DNA of 64,000 nt from Odontesthes bonariensis (lineage: Eukaryota; Chordata; Actinopteri; Atheriniformes; Atherinopsidae): assembly GCF_027942865.1 (NCBI RefSeq), contig NC_134524.1, positions 3,231,036-3,295,035 of the forward strand. The letters are read 5' to 3'. This document shows, one piece after another, positions 1 to 13,400 of this stretch (positions are counted from its first letter, which is position 1; each line of letters opens with the position of its first letter). A program made the translations under genes and the position numbers. Under the pieces are notes generated by a model, which was not told the DNA's origin, did not search any database, and worked only from the letters and a program-made list of their open reading frames with translations.

Positions 1-1691
1 TGAGGGTGGAGGAGCTTGGAGTGGGACTCGAGGCCCGGTTCGGACCGCGAGCCGCGTTTCGTGTTCAATATGGCGGCGTGTTCAGTGGGAGAGGAGGGTA
101 AGGCCGTGTGGTTCAAGTGTCCGTCAGTGAGAAGGTGGCCGACCGTCTGTCTGTCTGAGGGCGGCGTGAGACCCTCAGGATGGAGGTCAGCGGGCGGCGA
201 GCCGACTCTGCCGGCCCACGTGGAGTTAGTAGAAGGAGGTGTGGGGTCAGAGTTCACTCCTGAGAAAACGCCACCGGGTGGACGGAGGTCGGCCGGACTC
301 CCAGCGTTACTCCGCCCGCCCCCGGAGGTAGGGTCGGTGCGAGCTGGACCCACGGCGGGCCAGCCAGGCGAGGCGGCGAGGAAACCAGGCGAGTTCACGG
401 GAATCAGGTCAACGGGCGACGATGCGGCTCGGTCACAGCGGCCATCAAAGGAGCTGAAGTGTGTGAAGCGGCTCGTTTCTGACCCCACGTGGGCGCCAGG
501 CGGCGGGTGGTTAACGTGGGCGTCATGCGGCAGGTGGTTGGCGTGGGCGCCAGGCGGCGGGTGGTTAACGTGGGCGCCAGGCGGCGGGTGGTTAACGTGG
601 GCGTCAGGCGGCGGGTGGTTAACGTGGGCGTCATGCGGCAGGTGGTTGGCGTGGGCGCCAGGCGGCGGGTGGTTAACGTGGGCGCCAGGCGGCGGGTGGT
701 TAACGTGGGCGTCAGGCGGCGGGTGGTTAACGTGGGTGTCAGGCGGCGGGTGGTTGGCGTGGGCACCAGGCGGCGGATGGTTAACGTGGGCGCCAGGCGG
801 CGGGTGGTTAACGTGGGCGTCAGGCGGCGGGTGGTTAACGTGGGCGTCAGGCGGCGGGTGGTTAACGTGGGCGCCAGGCGGCGGGTGGTTAACGTGGGCG
901 CCAGGCGGCGGGTGGTTAACGTGGGCGCCAGGCGGCGGGTGGTTAACGTGGGCGCCAGGCGGCGGGTGGTTAACGTGGGCGCCAGGCGGCGGGTGGTTAA
1001 CGTGGGCGTCAGGCGGCGGGTGGTTGGCGAAGGCGGCGGTCGGTGCGGCCGACGTGCTGCTGGTGGGCGGCGGCTCTCCCCTCAGAGCCAAAGCGTTGGT
1101 GAAATGTCTCTTCAGGGTGGAAATGGGGGGGATGGGAGGCTGGCCGACGGGACCGAGCAGATACGGCTCGGCGCCCGCTGGCTCGGCGCCAGAGGCCCGG
1201 CGAGGGTGGAGGTTTCCGGGGAAGATGGGGGGCTGCTGAGGACTCCCAGCGTCTTTGTGTTTTAATGGCGGCGGCGTGTTTCTGCTGAGCGAGCCGGCCG
1301 GACTGGCCGGTCTGAGCAGAGGGGGGACGTCCCGGACTTCCATCGCTGGCTCCAGAGGAGGCGGCGAGGTGGCGGAGGCCAGCTCGACCTCACACGGACC
1401 GCCGGAACTCCTTTTTGGGGTCTCGGGCGAGAACGCCGCCTCAAAGCGGGGGTGAAGCTCCCGTCTGGGAGCAGAGATCTGATTCAGGTCACAGAGGATG
1501 GCGGCGAGCAGGTTTCTATCCGACACTTCAGGCGGTTCTTTGTGAACCCGATCAACTGTCAAACGAGCGCCGCCGCTTTCTCCCAGAGCCGCCGTGGAGG
1601 CCTTTGCATCAGCTGCTGCCATTGGTCCAGGTGAGTCTGCGGTCTCTGCTCTGTCGTCATCATCGTCGTATCGGAGCAGCGAGCTGCTGGA
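1..1691 (-). pseudogene. Partial second copy of topors last exon
   Basis: Positions 1-1691 repeat 2457-4147 at a constant offset of 2456 bases. Every stretch I compared is identical, including the order of variants in the 20-copy 27-bp minisatellite. The copy ends abruptly at 1691 inside coding sequence, where unrelated A/T-rich sequence begins. It therefore lacks the acceptor and the first ~100 codons of the exon. Its other end is cut by the window edge, so the stop codon is not visible. It lies just downstream of the intact gene in the same orientation. Apparent identity through a fast-evolving minisatellite means either a very recent tandem duplication or a false duplication in the assembly. 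I cannot tell these apart from sequence alone. Confidence 0.85.
486..1026. repeat. 27-bp minisatellite, duplicate copy
   Basis: About 20 units of 27 bp, read on the minus strand as a 9-residue motif NHPPPGAHV with Asp/Gly, Val/Ala and Leu/His variants. It is the copy of the array at 2942-3482. Confidence 0.9.
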
Positions 1692-1811
1692 TTAAAAAAA
1701 GTCTAAATACTTAAAAAAACGCGGCAGAACACACAGTTTTTAGGTTCACAAACTTCTCTCGTGTTGCTTAAAAAGTGGAGTTAAAAAGTGTCTGAAACCA
1801 AAACGCAGAGC

Positions 1812-2317
1812 CACTTTCTGACCAAAATCTTTATTCAAGACACGTGAACACGTGCGCTCGCTTACACGCCAACTTTTTCAGCATATTTCAGTGTTTTTAC
1901 CGACAAACAGAAGTCAGAATAACAAGAAAAACGAGGCCCGTGTTAACTTTCTATGACCCTGAATAAGAGGCCGTAAAACCGGACGTCACGCTGGTTCCTG
2001 ACGTCCCATTTCATCCTAAAAATCACTCATTAAGTTAACAAACGCAGTCGTTTTGGCTGTTTGGTTTTGTCCCTGAATTATTCTCCATTTAATTACATTT
2101 CTGCATGTTTTCTATAATCATTTTAAACTCATTTCACATGTCAGTAAATAAGAAAATATAAATAATTTGAAAACACACTTAAACTGCCCCAGAAACACAA
2201 AGTGTGAAGGTAAATTCTGGGTTTGGTCACGTTTCAGATGAACACAAATGACTTTTCAGAAAGTAGAAAAACGGCTTGAAAAACATCTTTTTCTCCTCAA
2301 AGTGTCTGAATCTCAGC
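1812..2317 (-). other. topors: topors 3' UTR with polyadenylation signal
   Basis: Unique A/T-rich sequence follows the topors stop codon. A minus-strand AATAAA lies at 1830-1835, about 485 bases beyond the stop, and is the best polyadenylation signal. The 120 bases between it and the duplicate-copy junction at 1691 show no recognisable feature. Confidence 0.6.
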
Positions 2318-4454
2318 TCATGTGAAGGATTCTGAGTCAGCGGGCGAGTTCTGGTTCTGGTTCTGAGCCGACCCGGGGGCAGGGGCGACCTGATTGTCTC
2401 CGTGGGCGCCCGGGTGGAGGCGCAGGGCGGAGCTGGGCTCACAGTGGTTGTGCAGGTGAGGGTGGAGGAGCTTGGAGTGGGACTCGAGGCCCGGTTCGGA
2501 CCGCGAGCCGCGTTTCGTGTTCAATATGGCGGCGTGTTCAGTGGGAGAGGAGGGTAAGGCCGTGTGGTTCAAGTGTCCGTCAGTGAGAAGGTGGCCGACC
2601 GTCTGTCTGTCTGAGGGCGGCGTGAGACCCTCAGGATGGAGGTCAGCGGGCGGCGAGCCGACTCTGCCGGCCCACGTGGAGTTAGTAGAAGGAGGTGTGG
2701 GGTCAGAGTTCACTCCTGAGAAAACGCCACCGGGTGGACGGAGGTCGGCCGGACTCCCAGCGTTACTCCGCCCGCCCCCGGAGGTAGGGTCGGTGCGAGC
2801 TGGACCCACGGCGGGCCAGCCAGGCGAGGCGGCGAGGAAACCAGGCGAGTTCACGGGAATCAGGTCAACGGGCGACGATGCGGCTCGGTCACAGCGGCCA
2901 TCAAAGGAGCTGAAGTGTGTGAAGCGGCTCGTTTCTGACCCCACGTGGGCGCCAGGCGGCGGGTGGTTAACGTGGGCGTCATGCGGCAGGTGGTTGGCGT
3001 GGGCGCCAGGCGGCGGGTGGTTAACGTGGGCGCCAGGCGGCGGGTGGTTAACGTGGGCGTCAGGCGGCGGGTGGTTAACGTGGGCGTCATGCGGCAGGTG
3101 GTTGGCGTGGGCGCCAGGCGGCGGGTGGTTAACGTGGGCGCCAGGCGGCGGGTGGTTAACGTGGGCGTCAGGCGGCGGGTGGTTAACGTGGGTGTCAGGC
3201 GGCGGGTGGTTGGCGTGGGCACCAGGCGGCGGATGGTTAACGTGGGCGCCAGGCGGCGGGTGGTTAACGTGGGCGTCAGGCGGCGGGTGGTTAACGTGGG
3301 CGTCAGGCGGCGGGTGGTTAACGTGGGCGCCAGGCGGCGGGTGGTTAACGTGGGCGCCAGGCGGCGGGTGGTTAACGTGGGCGCCAGGCGGCGGGTGGTT
3401 AACGTGGGCGCCAGGCGGCGGGTGGTTAACGTGGGCGCCAGGCGGCGGGTGGTTAACGTGGGCGTCAGGCGGCGGGTGGTTGGCGAAGGCGGCGGTCGGT
3501 GCGGCCGACGTGCTGCTGGTGGGCGGCGGCTCTCCCCTCAGAGCCAAAGCGTTGGTGAAATGTCTCTTCAGGGTGGAAATGGGGGGGATGGGAGGCTGGC
3601 CGACGGGACCGAGCAGATACGGCTCGGCGCCCGCTGGCTCGGCGCCAGAGGCCCGGCGAGGGTGGAGGTTTCCGGGGAAGATGGGGGGCTGCTGAGGACT
3701 CCCAGCGTCTTTGTGTTTTAATGGCGGCGGCGTGTTTCTGCTGAGCGAGCCGGCCGGACTGGCCGGTCTGAGCAGAGGGGGGACGTCCCGGACTTCCATC
3801 GCTGGCTCCAGAGGAGGCGGCGAGGTGGCGGAGGCCAGCTCGACCTCACACGGACCGCCGGAACTCCTTTTTGGGGTCTCGGGCGAGAACGCCGCCTCAA
3901 AGCGGGGGTGAAGCTCCCGTCTGGGAGCAGAGATCTGATTCAGGTCACAGAGGATGGCGGCGAGCAGGTTTCTATCCGACACTTCAGGCGGTTCTTTGTG
4001 AACCCGATCAACTGTCAAACGAGCGCCGCCGCTTTCTCCCAGAGCCGCCGTGGAGGCCTTTGCATCAGCTGCTGCCATTGGTCCAGGTGAGTCTGCGGTC
4101 TCTGCTCTGTCGTCATCATCGTCGTATCGGAGCAGCGAGCTGCTGTCCTCCATGTTTTCCACGTCCACGTCACTGTTGTCGCTGTGGATCTTAATCCGAC
4201 CCACGGCCTTGGACGGGCCCGCCGGCTCCGGCTCCGACCCCTCGGATCCCTGATCCAGGATGTCAGCAGGAAGCTCCCCGAGTTCTGCATCCAAGGCCCC
4301 ACCCACACCGGCCGAGTGCACCAATGGGAGAGGAGGAAGGTCTGAGAAGTCGACGGTCTGTTGGCTGCTGAGTGGGCTGCTGCTGCCGCTGTTTCTGGGG
4401 TTGTGGACGCCGTCATGGCTGCTGTCGCTGTCCAGGGTGATGATCACCGGAGAA
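2318..4454 (-). CDS. topors: topors last exon, with in-frame 9-residue repeats
   Basis: The exon starts after CTCTCAG at 4455 and opens with the conserved SPVIITLDSDS. It continues through acidic and Pro/Ser-rich sequence, then 20 in-frame copies of NHPPPGAHV-like repeats (2942-3482), and ends at a stop at 2318. The reading frame is open throughout. The segment after the first ~80 codons has no similarity that I recognise to other vertebrate TOPORS and looks like rapidly evolving low-complexity coding sequence. Confidence 0.85.
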
Positions 4455-7400
4455 CTGAGAGACACAGAGAACAAATAACCATCAGGGGAACCATGAAGGG
4501 GAACAACAGGGGAACATTGGGGGACTATAATGGGACTATCATGGGCACATCAGGGGAACATCATGGGACTATCATGGGACTATCATGGGCACATCGGGGG
4601 AACATCGGGGGACTATAATGGGACTATCATGGGCACATCAGGGGAACATCGGGGGACTATCATGGGACTATCATGGGCACATGGGGGAACATCGGGGGAC
4701 TATAATGGGACTATCATGGGCACGTCGGGGGAACATCGGGGGACTATCATGGGACTATCATGGGCACATCAGGGGAACATCGGGGGACTATCATGGGACT
4801 ATCATGGGCACATCGGGGGAACATCGGGGGACTATCATAGGACTATCATGGGCACATCAGGGGAACATCGGGGGACTATCATAGGACTATCATGGGCACA
4901 TCGGGGGAACATCGGGGGACTATCATAGGACTATCATGGGCACATCGGGGGACTATCATGGGCACATCGGGGGAACATCGGGGGACTATCATGGGACTAT
5001 CATGGGCACATCAGGGGAACATCGGGGGACTATCATGGGCACATCAGGCGAACATCGGGGGACTATAATGGGACTATCAGGGGAACATCAGGGGAACATC
5101 GGGGGACTATCATGGGACTATCATGGGCACATCAGGCGAACATCGGGGGACTATAATGGGACTATCATGGGAACATCGGGGGACTATAATGGGACTATCA
5201 GGGGAACATCGGGGGACTATCATGGGACTATCATGGGCACATCAGGGGAACATCGGGGACTATCATGGGACTATCATGGGCACATCAGGGGAACATCGGG
5301 GACTATCATGGGACTATCATGGGCACATCAGGGGAACATCGGGGGACTATCATGGGCACATCGGGGGAACATCGGGGGACTATCATGGGCACATCAGGGG
5401 AACATCGGGGGACTATCATGGGCACATCGGGGGAACATCGGGGGACTATCATGGGCACATCAGGGGAACATCGGGGGACTATCATGGGACTATCATGGGC
5501 ACATCAGGGGAACATCGGGGGACTATCATGGGACTATCATGGGCACATCAGGGGAACATCGGGGGACTATCATAGGACTATCATGGGAACATCGGGGGAA
5601 CATCGGGGACTATCATGGGACTATCATGGGCACATCAGGCGAACATCGGGGGACTATAATGGGACTATCATGGGAACATCGGGGGACTATAATGGGACTA
5701 TCAGGGGAACATCGGGGGACTATAATGGGACTATCAGGGGAACATCAGGGGAACATCGGGGGACTATCATGGGCACATCAGGGGAACATCGGGGGACTAT
5801 CATGGGCACATCGGGGGAACATCGGGGGACTATCATGGGACTATCATGGGCACATCAGGGGAACATCGGGGGACTATCATGGGCACATCGGGGGAACATC
5901 GGGGGACTATCATGGGCACATCAGGGGAACATCGGGGGACTATCATGGGACTATCATGGGCACATCAGGGGAACATCGGGGGACTATCATGGGACTATCA
6001 TGGGAACATCGGGGGAACATCGGGGACTATCATGGGACTATCATGGGCACATCGGGGGACTATAATGGGACTATCATGGGAACATCGGGGGACTATCATG
6101 GGACTATCATGGGAACATCGGGGGACTATAATGGGACTATCATGGGACTATCACGGGAACAACAGGGGAACAACAGGGGAACAACATCGGGGGAACATCG
6201 GGGGACTATCATGGGAACATCGGGGGACTATAATGGGACTATCAGGGGAGCACCAGGGGACTATCACGGGAACAACAGGGGAACAACATCGGGGGAACAT
6301 CGGGGGACTATAATGGGAACATCGGGGGACTATAATGGGACTATCAGGGGAACATCGGGGAACTATCATGGGACTATCAGGGGAGCACCAGGGGACTATC
6401 ACGGGACTATCACGGGAACAACATCGGGGGAACATCGGGGGACTATAATGGGACTATCACGGGACTATCAGGGGAGCACCAGGGGACTATCACGGGACTA
6501 TCACGGGAACAACAGGGGAACAACATCGGGAGACTATAATGGGACTATCACGGGACTATCAGGGGAGCACCAGGGGACTATCACGGGCACATCAGGGGAA
6601 CATCGGGGACTATCATGGGACTATCATGGGCACATCAGGGGAACATCGGGGGACTATCATGGGACTATCATGGGCACATCAGGGGAACATCGGGGGACTA
6701 TCATGGGACTATCATGGGAACATCGGGGGAACATCGGGGACTATCATGGGACTATCATGGGCACATCAGGCGAACATCGGGGGACTATAATGGGACTATC
6801 ATGGGAACATCGGGGGACTATCATGGGACTATCATGGGAACATCGGGGGACTATAATGGGACTATCATGGGACTATCACGGGAACAACAGGGGAACAACA
6901 GGGGAACAACATCGGGGGAACATCGGGGGACTATCATGGGAACATCGGGGGACTATAATGGGACTATCAGGGGAGCACCAGGGGACTATCACGGGAACAA
7001 CAGGGGAACAACATCGGGGGAACATCGGGGGACTATAATGGGAACATCGGGGGAACATCGGGGGACTATAATGGGACTATCAGGGGAACATCGGGGAACT
7101 ATCATGGGACTATCAGGGGACTATCACGGGACTATCACGGGAACAACAGGGGAAAAACATCGGGGGAACATCGGGGGACTATAATGGGACTATCACGGGA
7201 ACAACAGGGGAACAACAGGGGAACAACATCGGGGGAACATCGGGGGACTATCATGGGAACATCGGGGGACTATAATGGGACTATCAGGGGAGCACCAGGG
7301 GACTATCACGGGAACAACAGGGGAACAACATCGGGGGAACATCGGGGGACTATAATGGGAACATCGGGGGACTATAATGGGACTATCAGGGGAACATCGG

Positions 7401-10400
7401 GGAACTATCATGGGACTATCAGGGGAGCACCAGGGGACTATCACGGGACTATCACGGGAACAACATCGGGGGAACATCGGGGGACTATAATGGGACTATC
7501 ACGGGACTATCAGGGGAGCACCAGGGGACTATCACGGGACTATCACGGGAACAACAGGGGAACAACATCGGGAGACTATAATGGGACTATCACGGGACTA
7601 TCAGGGGAGCACCAGGGGACTATCACGGGACTATCACGGGAACAACAGGGGAACAACAGGGGAACAACATCGGGGGAACATCGGGGGACTATCATGGGAA
7701 CATCGGGGAACTATCATGGGAACAACAGAGGACTATAATGGGACTATCATGGGAACATCGGGGGAACATCGGGGGACTATAATGGGACTATCATGGGAAC
7801 ATCAGGGGAACAACAGAGGACTATCATGGGACTATCATGGGAACATCGGGGGACTATAATGGGACTATCACGGGAACATCGGGGGACTATAATGGGACTA
7901 TCATGGGAACATCGGGGGACTATAATGGGACTATCAGGGGAACATCGGGGGACTATAATGGGACTATCATGGGAACATCGGGGGACTATAATGGGACTAT
8001 CATGGGAACATCGGGGGACTATAATGGGACTATCATGGGAACATCGGGGAACTATCATGGGACTATCATGGGAACATCAGGGGAACAACAGAGGACTATA
8101 ATGGGACTATCATGGGAACATCGGGGGAACATCGGGGGACTATAATGGGACTATCATGGGAACATCGGGGGACTATAATGGGACTATCATGGGAACATCG
8201 GGGGACTATAATGGGACTATCATGGGAACATCGGGGGACTATCACGGGACTATCACGGGAACAACAGGGGAACATTAGGGGAACAACAGGAGAACGTCAT
8301 TCGGATCAATACTCGAATGAGGTTCAGAAGAACGAACTAAATAAAAATAACCACCGTATGAGCTGAAGGCTCCAGCTGATGGTAATATCAGAATCTGTTA
8401 GGGGGGTTCAGGTCATAGATTATCTGCATTTCTGAGTTCCTTTTTGATCCTTTTAATCTCCATTTTTTTGGAAAATCTAAAGCTCCAAAGTGTGGATGAA
8501 CTTCAACATTAAAATGTGAAATTTTACACAATCAACTTTCAAAAGAAGGAAAAAAGTGTCACAAATGATTAAAAACACTAAATAAAGGTTCTCTGTTTCA
8601 GGAACGAATGGAGGTCGCCTCCAGCTGCTCTTTCTTCTCACTGCAGTAGTTACCCCAGAGGTTATAACCCTTCATCTGTTACCGTTGCTACGTCACTGTA
8701 CCTGCTGTGCTGCGTCCTGCGATGGCGTCTGCGGCGGCGTTTGTGTGGCGGAGGCTGCGCTGCGTTGGGGGCGATGGTGCCCTCGTAGATGATCTCCACG
8801 CTGGGACTCCGGTCTGCTCTGGACCTCCTGCTGCTGCAGAACCGCGGGCAGAACACAAGGTTTCAGTTGATGGTAACAGAATATTCAGACGTTCTGACGG
8901 ACGATCTGACTGACGTTCTGACTGAAGATCTGACTGAAGTTCTGACTGACGATCTGACTGACGATCTGACTGACGATCTGACTGACGATCTGACTGACGA
9001 TCTGACTGACGTTCTGACTGACGTTCTGACTGACGATCCGACTGACGATCCGACTGACGATCCGACTGACGATCCGACTGACGATCCGACTGACGATCCG
9101 ACTGACGTTCTGACTGATGTTCTGACTGATGTTCTGACTGACGTTCTGACTGATGTTCTGACTGACAATCTGACTGACGTTCTGACTGATGTTCTGACTG
9201 ACGTTCTGACTGATGTTCTGACTGATGTTCTGACGTTCTGACTGATGTTCTGACTGACGATCTGCCTGATTTTCTGACTGATGTTTTGACTGACGTTCTG
9301 ACTGAAGATCCGACTGACGATCCGACTGATGTTCTGACTGATGTTCTGACTGACGTTCTGACTGACGATCTGACTGACGTTCTGACTGACGTTCTGACTG
9401 ACGTTCTGACTGACGATCCGACTGACGTTCTGACTGACGATCTGACTGATGTTCTGACTGACAATCTGACTGAAGATCTGACTGACGTTCTGACTGATGT
9501 TCTGACTGACAATCTGACTGACGTTCTGACTGACGTTCTGACTGACGTTCTGACTGACGTTCTGACTGACGTTCTGACTGATGTTCTGACTGATGTTCTG
9601 ACTGACGTTCTGACTGACGTTCTGACTGACGATCTGACTGACGTTCTGACTGACGTTCTGACTGACGTTCTGACTGACGTTCTGACTGACGTTCTGACTG
9701 ACGTTCTGACTGACGATCTGACTGACGATCTGACTGACGATCTGACTGACGTTCTGACTGACGATCCGACTGACGTTCTGACTGACGATCTGACTGACGT
9801 TCTGACTGATGTTCTGACTGACGATCTGACTGACGTTCTGACTGACGTTCTGACTGACGTTCTGACTGATGTTCTGACTGATGTTCTGACTGACGTTCTG
9901 ACTGACGTTCTGACTGATGTTCTGACTGACGATCTGACTGACGTTCTGACTGACGTTCTGACTGACGTTCTGACTGACGTTCTGACTGATGTTCTGACTG
10001 ATGTTCTGACTGACGTTCTGACTGACGTTCTGACTGATGTTCTGACTGACGATCTGACTGACGTTCTGACTGACGTTCTGACTGACGTTCTGACTGACGT
10101 TCTGACTGACGTTCTGACTGACGATCTGACTGATGTTCTGACTGACGATCTGACTGACGAGCTTTTTTCAACTCTACGGCCATGTCCACACGTAGCCGGG
10201 TATTTTTAAAACCGAATGTTTCCCCCCCTCCGTTTATAAAATAATCTGTATCCACATTACCTCGTTTTCGAAAAAAACTCCTTCCACACATAACCGAACA
10301 TCTGCGTTTTCACCTGTCTTGACAACCCAAATGCATTTGCTGTTTTGCGTAATCTTCCCTCGTCAGCTAAATAATAAAGTGTGCACGCCACTTTTTTGAG

Positions 10401-13400
10401 CACACGGACAGGTGATCGCATGACAGTGGACTGCCCCTCGATATGAGGACGTAATAATTCCGACAGCGACAGGAGTGAGGAGTACGACTTGGGCGTGTAA
10501 AATAAAGGCTGTAAACAGCGCCTGCACAATAATAACCACCACAGTTCTCAAGGCATCCATGCTTCTTCAGTAAACAAAGGTCGCACTTTAGACTTTTAAG
10601 CAGATTTGTTGTTGTTTTGGCGCATATTGTGACGTTCGAAAACGCAAAACTCCGGTTATCTCCGTCTACACGCAGCTGCATAAACGGAGTTTTCAAAAAT
10701 CTTCACTTTGCCCGGAGTTTTTAAAAACATTAGTTTACGGTGCGTTTTTATGCGTTTTCATGTGGATGACAGGTCCAAACGTAGAAAAATATATTAGTTT
10801 TAGCAGATACCCGGCTACGTGTGGATGGGGCCTACAAAACATCAGAATCAGAACTTTTCTCTGAAAACATCTGGACACAGCTGTCGGAAACAGGTGGGAC
10901 GTTGGGTCGACACAAGAAGCAACTGGTGGGGCCCCTCATACAGCCCCACCCCCAACACATCCGTCACCTGGAACAGCACAATCCTCATAAAGTTGTTCTT
11001 GAACTCACAGGACAGGGAAGCTGACACCTTCAACCATAATCCTGAACACAAGCGCACCACAGGGGGTGTAATCAGCTCAGCCCTTTTTAAGATTTCCACC
11101 CGGGACTCTGCCTCCACCCCCTCCTCCGTCACCACAGTGAAACAATGAGAGCCTCTGCGGACAGGAGCTCCAACAGCCTGAATATCTCCAGCTGGTGAAG
11201 CCTTTATTTCTACTTATGAAACTTATAAAACTTATAAACGAGTTCAACTTTATTCTTATTGATCATTTTCCCTTTTTTTGTCTGTTTTTATGAGTTTTTG
11301 TCCTTTTTCTGACTGTTTTTCTGAGTTTTGGTCCTTTTTCTGACAGTTTGTCTGTTTCTGACAGTTTGTTTGTTTTTCTGACAGTTTTTGTCTGTTTTAC
11401 TGACTGTTCTTGTCTGTTTTTATGAGTTTTTGTCTGGTTTTTTGACAGTTTGTCTGTTTCTGATAGTTTTTCTGAATTTTTGTCCTTTTTCTGACTGTTT
11501 TTATGAGTTTTTGTCTGTTTGACAGTTTGTCTGTTTTACTGACAGTTTTTGTCTGTTTTACTGACTGTTCTTGTCTGTTTTTATGAGTTTTTGTCTGGTT
11601 TTTTGACAGTTTTTGTCTGTTTCTGACAGTTTTTTGTCTGGTTTTTGACAGTTGTTGTCTGTTTTACTGACAGTTTTTGTCTGTTTTACTGACTGTTCTT
11701 GTCTGTTTTTATGAGTTTTTGTCTGGTTTTTTGACAGTTTTTGTCTGTTTCTGATAGTTTTTCTGAGTTTTTGTCCTTTTTCTGACTGTTTTTCTGAGTT
11801 TTGGTCCTTTTTCTGACAGTTTTTGTCTGTGTTTCTGACAGTTTTTGTCTGTGTTTCTGACAGTTTTTGTCTGTGTTTCTGACAGTTTTTGTCTGGTTTT
11901 TTGACAGTTTGTCTGTTTCTGATAGTTTTTCTGAATTTTTGTCCTTTTTCTGACTGTTTTTATGAGTTTTTGTCTGTTTTCTGACAGTTTTTGTCTGTTT
12001 GACAGTGTCTGTTTTACTGACTGTTCTTGTCTGTTTTTATGAGTTTTTGTCTGTTTTACTGACTGTTCTTGTCTGTTTTTATGAGTTTGTCTGGTTTTTT
12101 GACAGTTTGTCTGTTTCTGATAGTTTTTCTGAATTTTTGTCCTTTTTCTGACTGTTTTTATGAGTTTTTGTCTGTTTGACAGTTTGTTTTACTGACAGTT
12201 TTTGTCTGTTTTACTGACTGTTCTTGTCTGTTTTTATGAGTTTTTGTCTGGTTTTTTGACAGTTTTTGTCTGTTTCTGATAGTTTTTCTGAGTTTTTGTC
12301 CTTTTTCTGACTGTTTTTCTGAGTTTTGGTCCTTTTTCTGACAGTTTTTATGAGTTTTGGTCCTTTTTCTGACAGTTTTTGTCTGTGTTTCTGACAGTTT
12401 TTGTCTGTGTTTCTGACAGTTTTTGTCTGTTTTTTTGACAGTTTGTCTGTTTCTGATAGTTTTTCTGAATTTTTGTCCTTTTTCTGACTGTTTTTATGAG
12501 TTTTTGTCTGTTTTCTGACAGTTTTTGTCTGTTTGACAGTGTCTGTTTTACTGACTGTTCTTGTCTGTTTTTATGAGTTTGTCTGGTTTTTTGACAGTTT
12601 GTCTGTTTCTGATAGTTTTTCTGAATTTTTGTCCTTTTTCTGACTGTTTTTATGAGTTTTTGTCTGTTTGACAGTTTGTTTTACTGACAGTTTTTGTCTG
12701 TTTTACTGACTGTTCTTGTCTGTTTTTATGAGTTTTTGTCTGGTTTTTTGACAGTTTTTGTCTGTTTCTGATAGTTTTTCTGAGTTTTGGTCCTTTTTCT
12801 GACAGTTTTTGTCTGTGTTTCTGACAGTTTTTGTCTGTGTTTCTGACAGTTTTTGTCTGTGTTTCTGACAGTTTTTGTCTGTGTTTCTGACAGTTTTTGT
12901 CTGTGTTTCTGACAGTTTGTCTGTGTTTTTCTGACTGTTTGTCTGTTTTTATCTGTTTTTCTGGCTGTTTTTGTCGTTTTTCTGACTGTTTTTGTCTGTT
13001 TGACAGTTTGTCTGTTTTTATGAGTTTTTGTCTGATTTTCTGACAGTTTGTCTGTTTTACTGACAGTTTGTTTTACTGACAGTTTGTTTTACTGACTGTT
13101 CTTGTCTGTTTTTATGAGTTTTGGTCTGTTTTTTTGACAGTTTGTCTGTTTTTGTCTGTTTTTATGAGTTTTTTTCTGTTTTTTTGACAGTTTTTGTCTG
13201 TTCTTGTCTGTTTTTGAGTTTTTTTCTGTGTTTTTGACAGTTTTTGTCTGTTTTTCTGACTGTTCTTGTCTGTTTTTATGAGTTTTTGTCTGTTTTTCTG
13301 ACAGTTCTTGTCTGTTTTTATGAGTTTTTTTCTGTTTTTTTGACAGTTTTTGTCTGTTTTTCTGACTGTTCTTGTCTGTTTTTGAGTTTTTTTCTGTGTT

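Noticed and set aside
2472-3695. 407-codon plus-strand frame, also present at 16-1239
   Set aside because: It is a shadow of the GC-rich topors last exon, which is supported on the minus strand by family motifs and splice phase.
4361-8366. Frames such as the 700-codon (GTSGDYHGTIM)n reading
   Set aside because: It is the intron-2 minisatellite of topors read on the wrong strand.
8688-10291. (SERQSDRQ)n, (TDVL)n and (SVRTSVRS)n frames on both strands
   Set aside because: They are 12-bp repeat translations. Only 8702-8833 within this span is a real exon.
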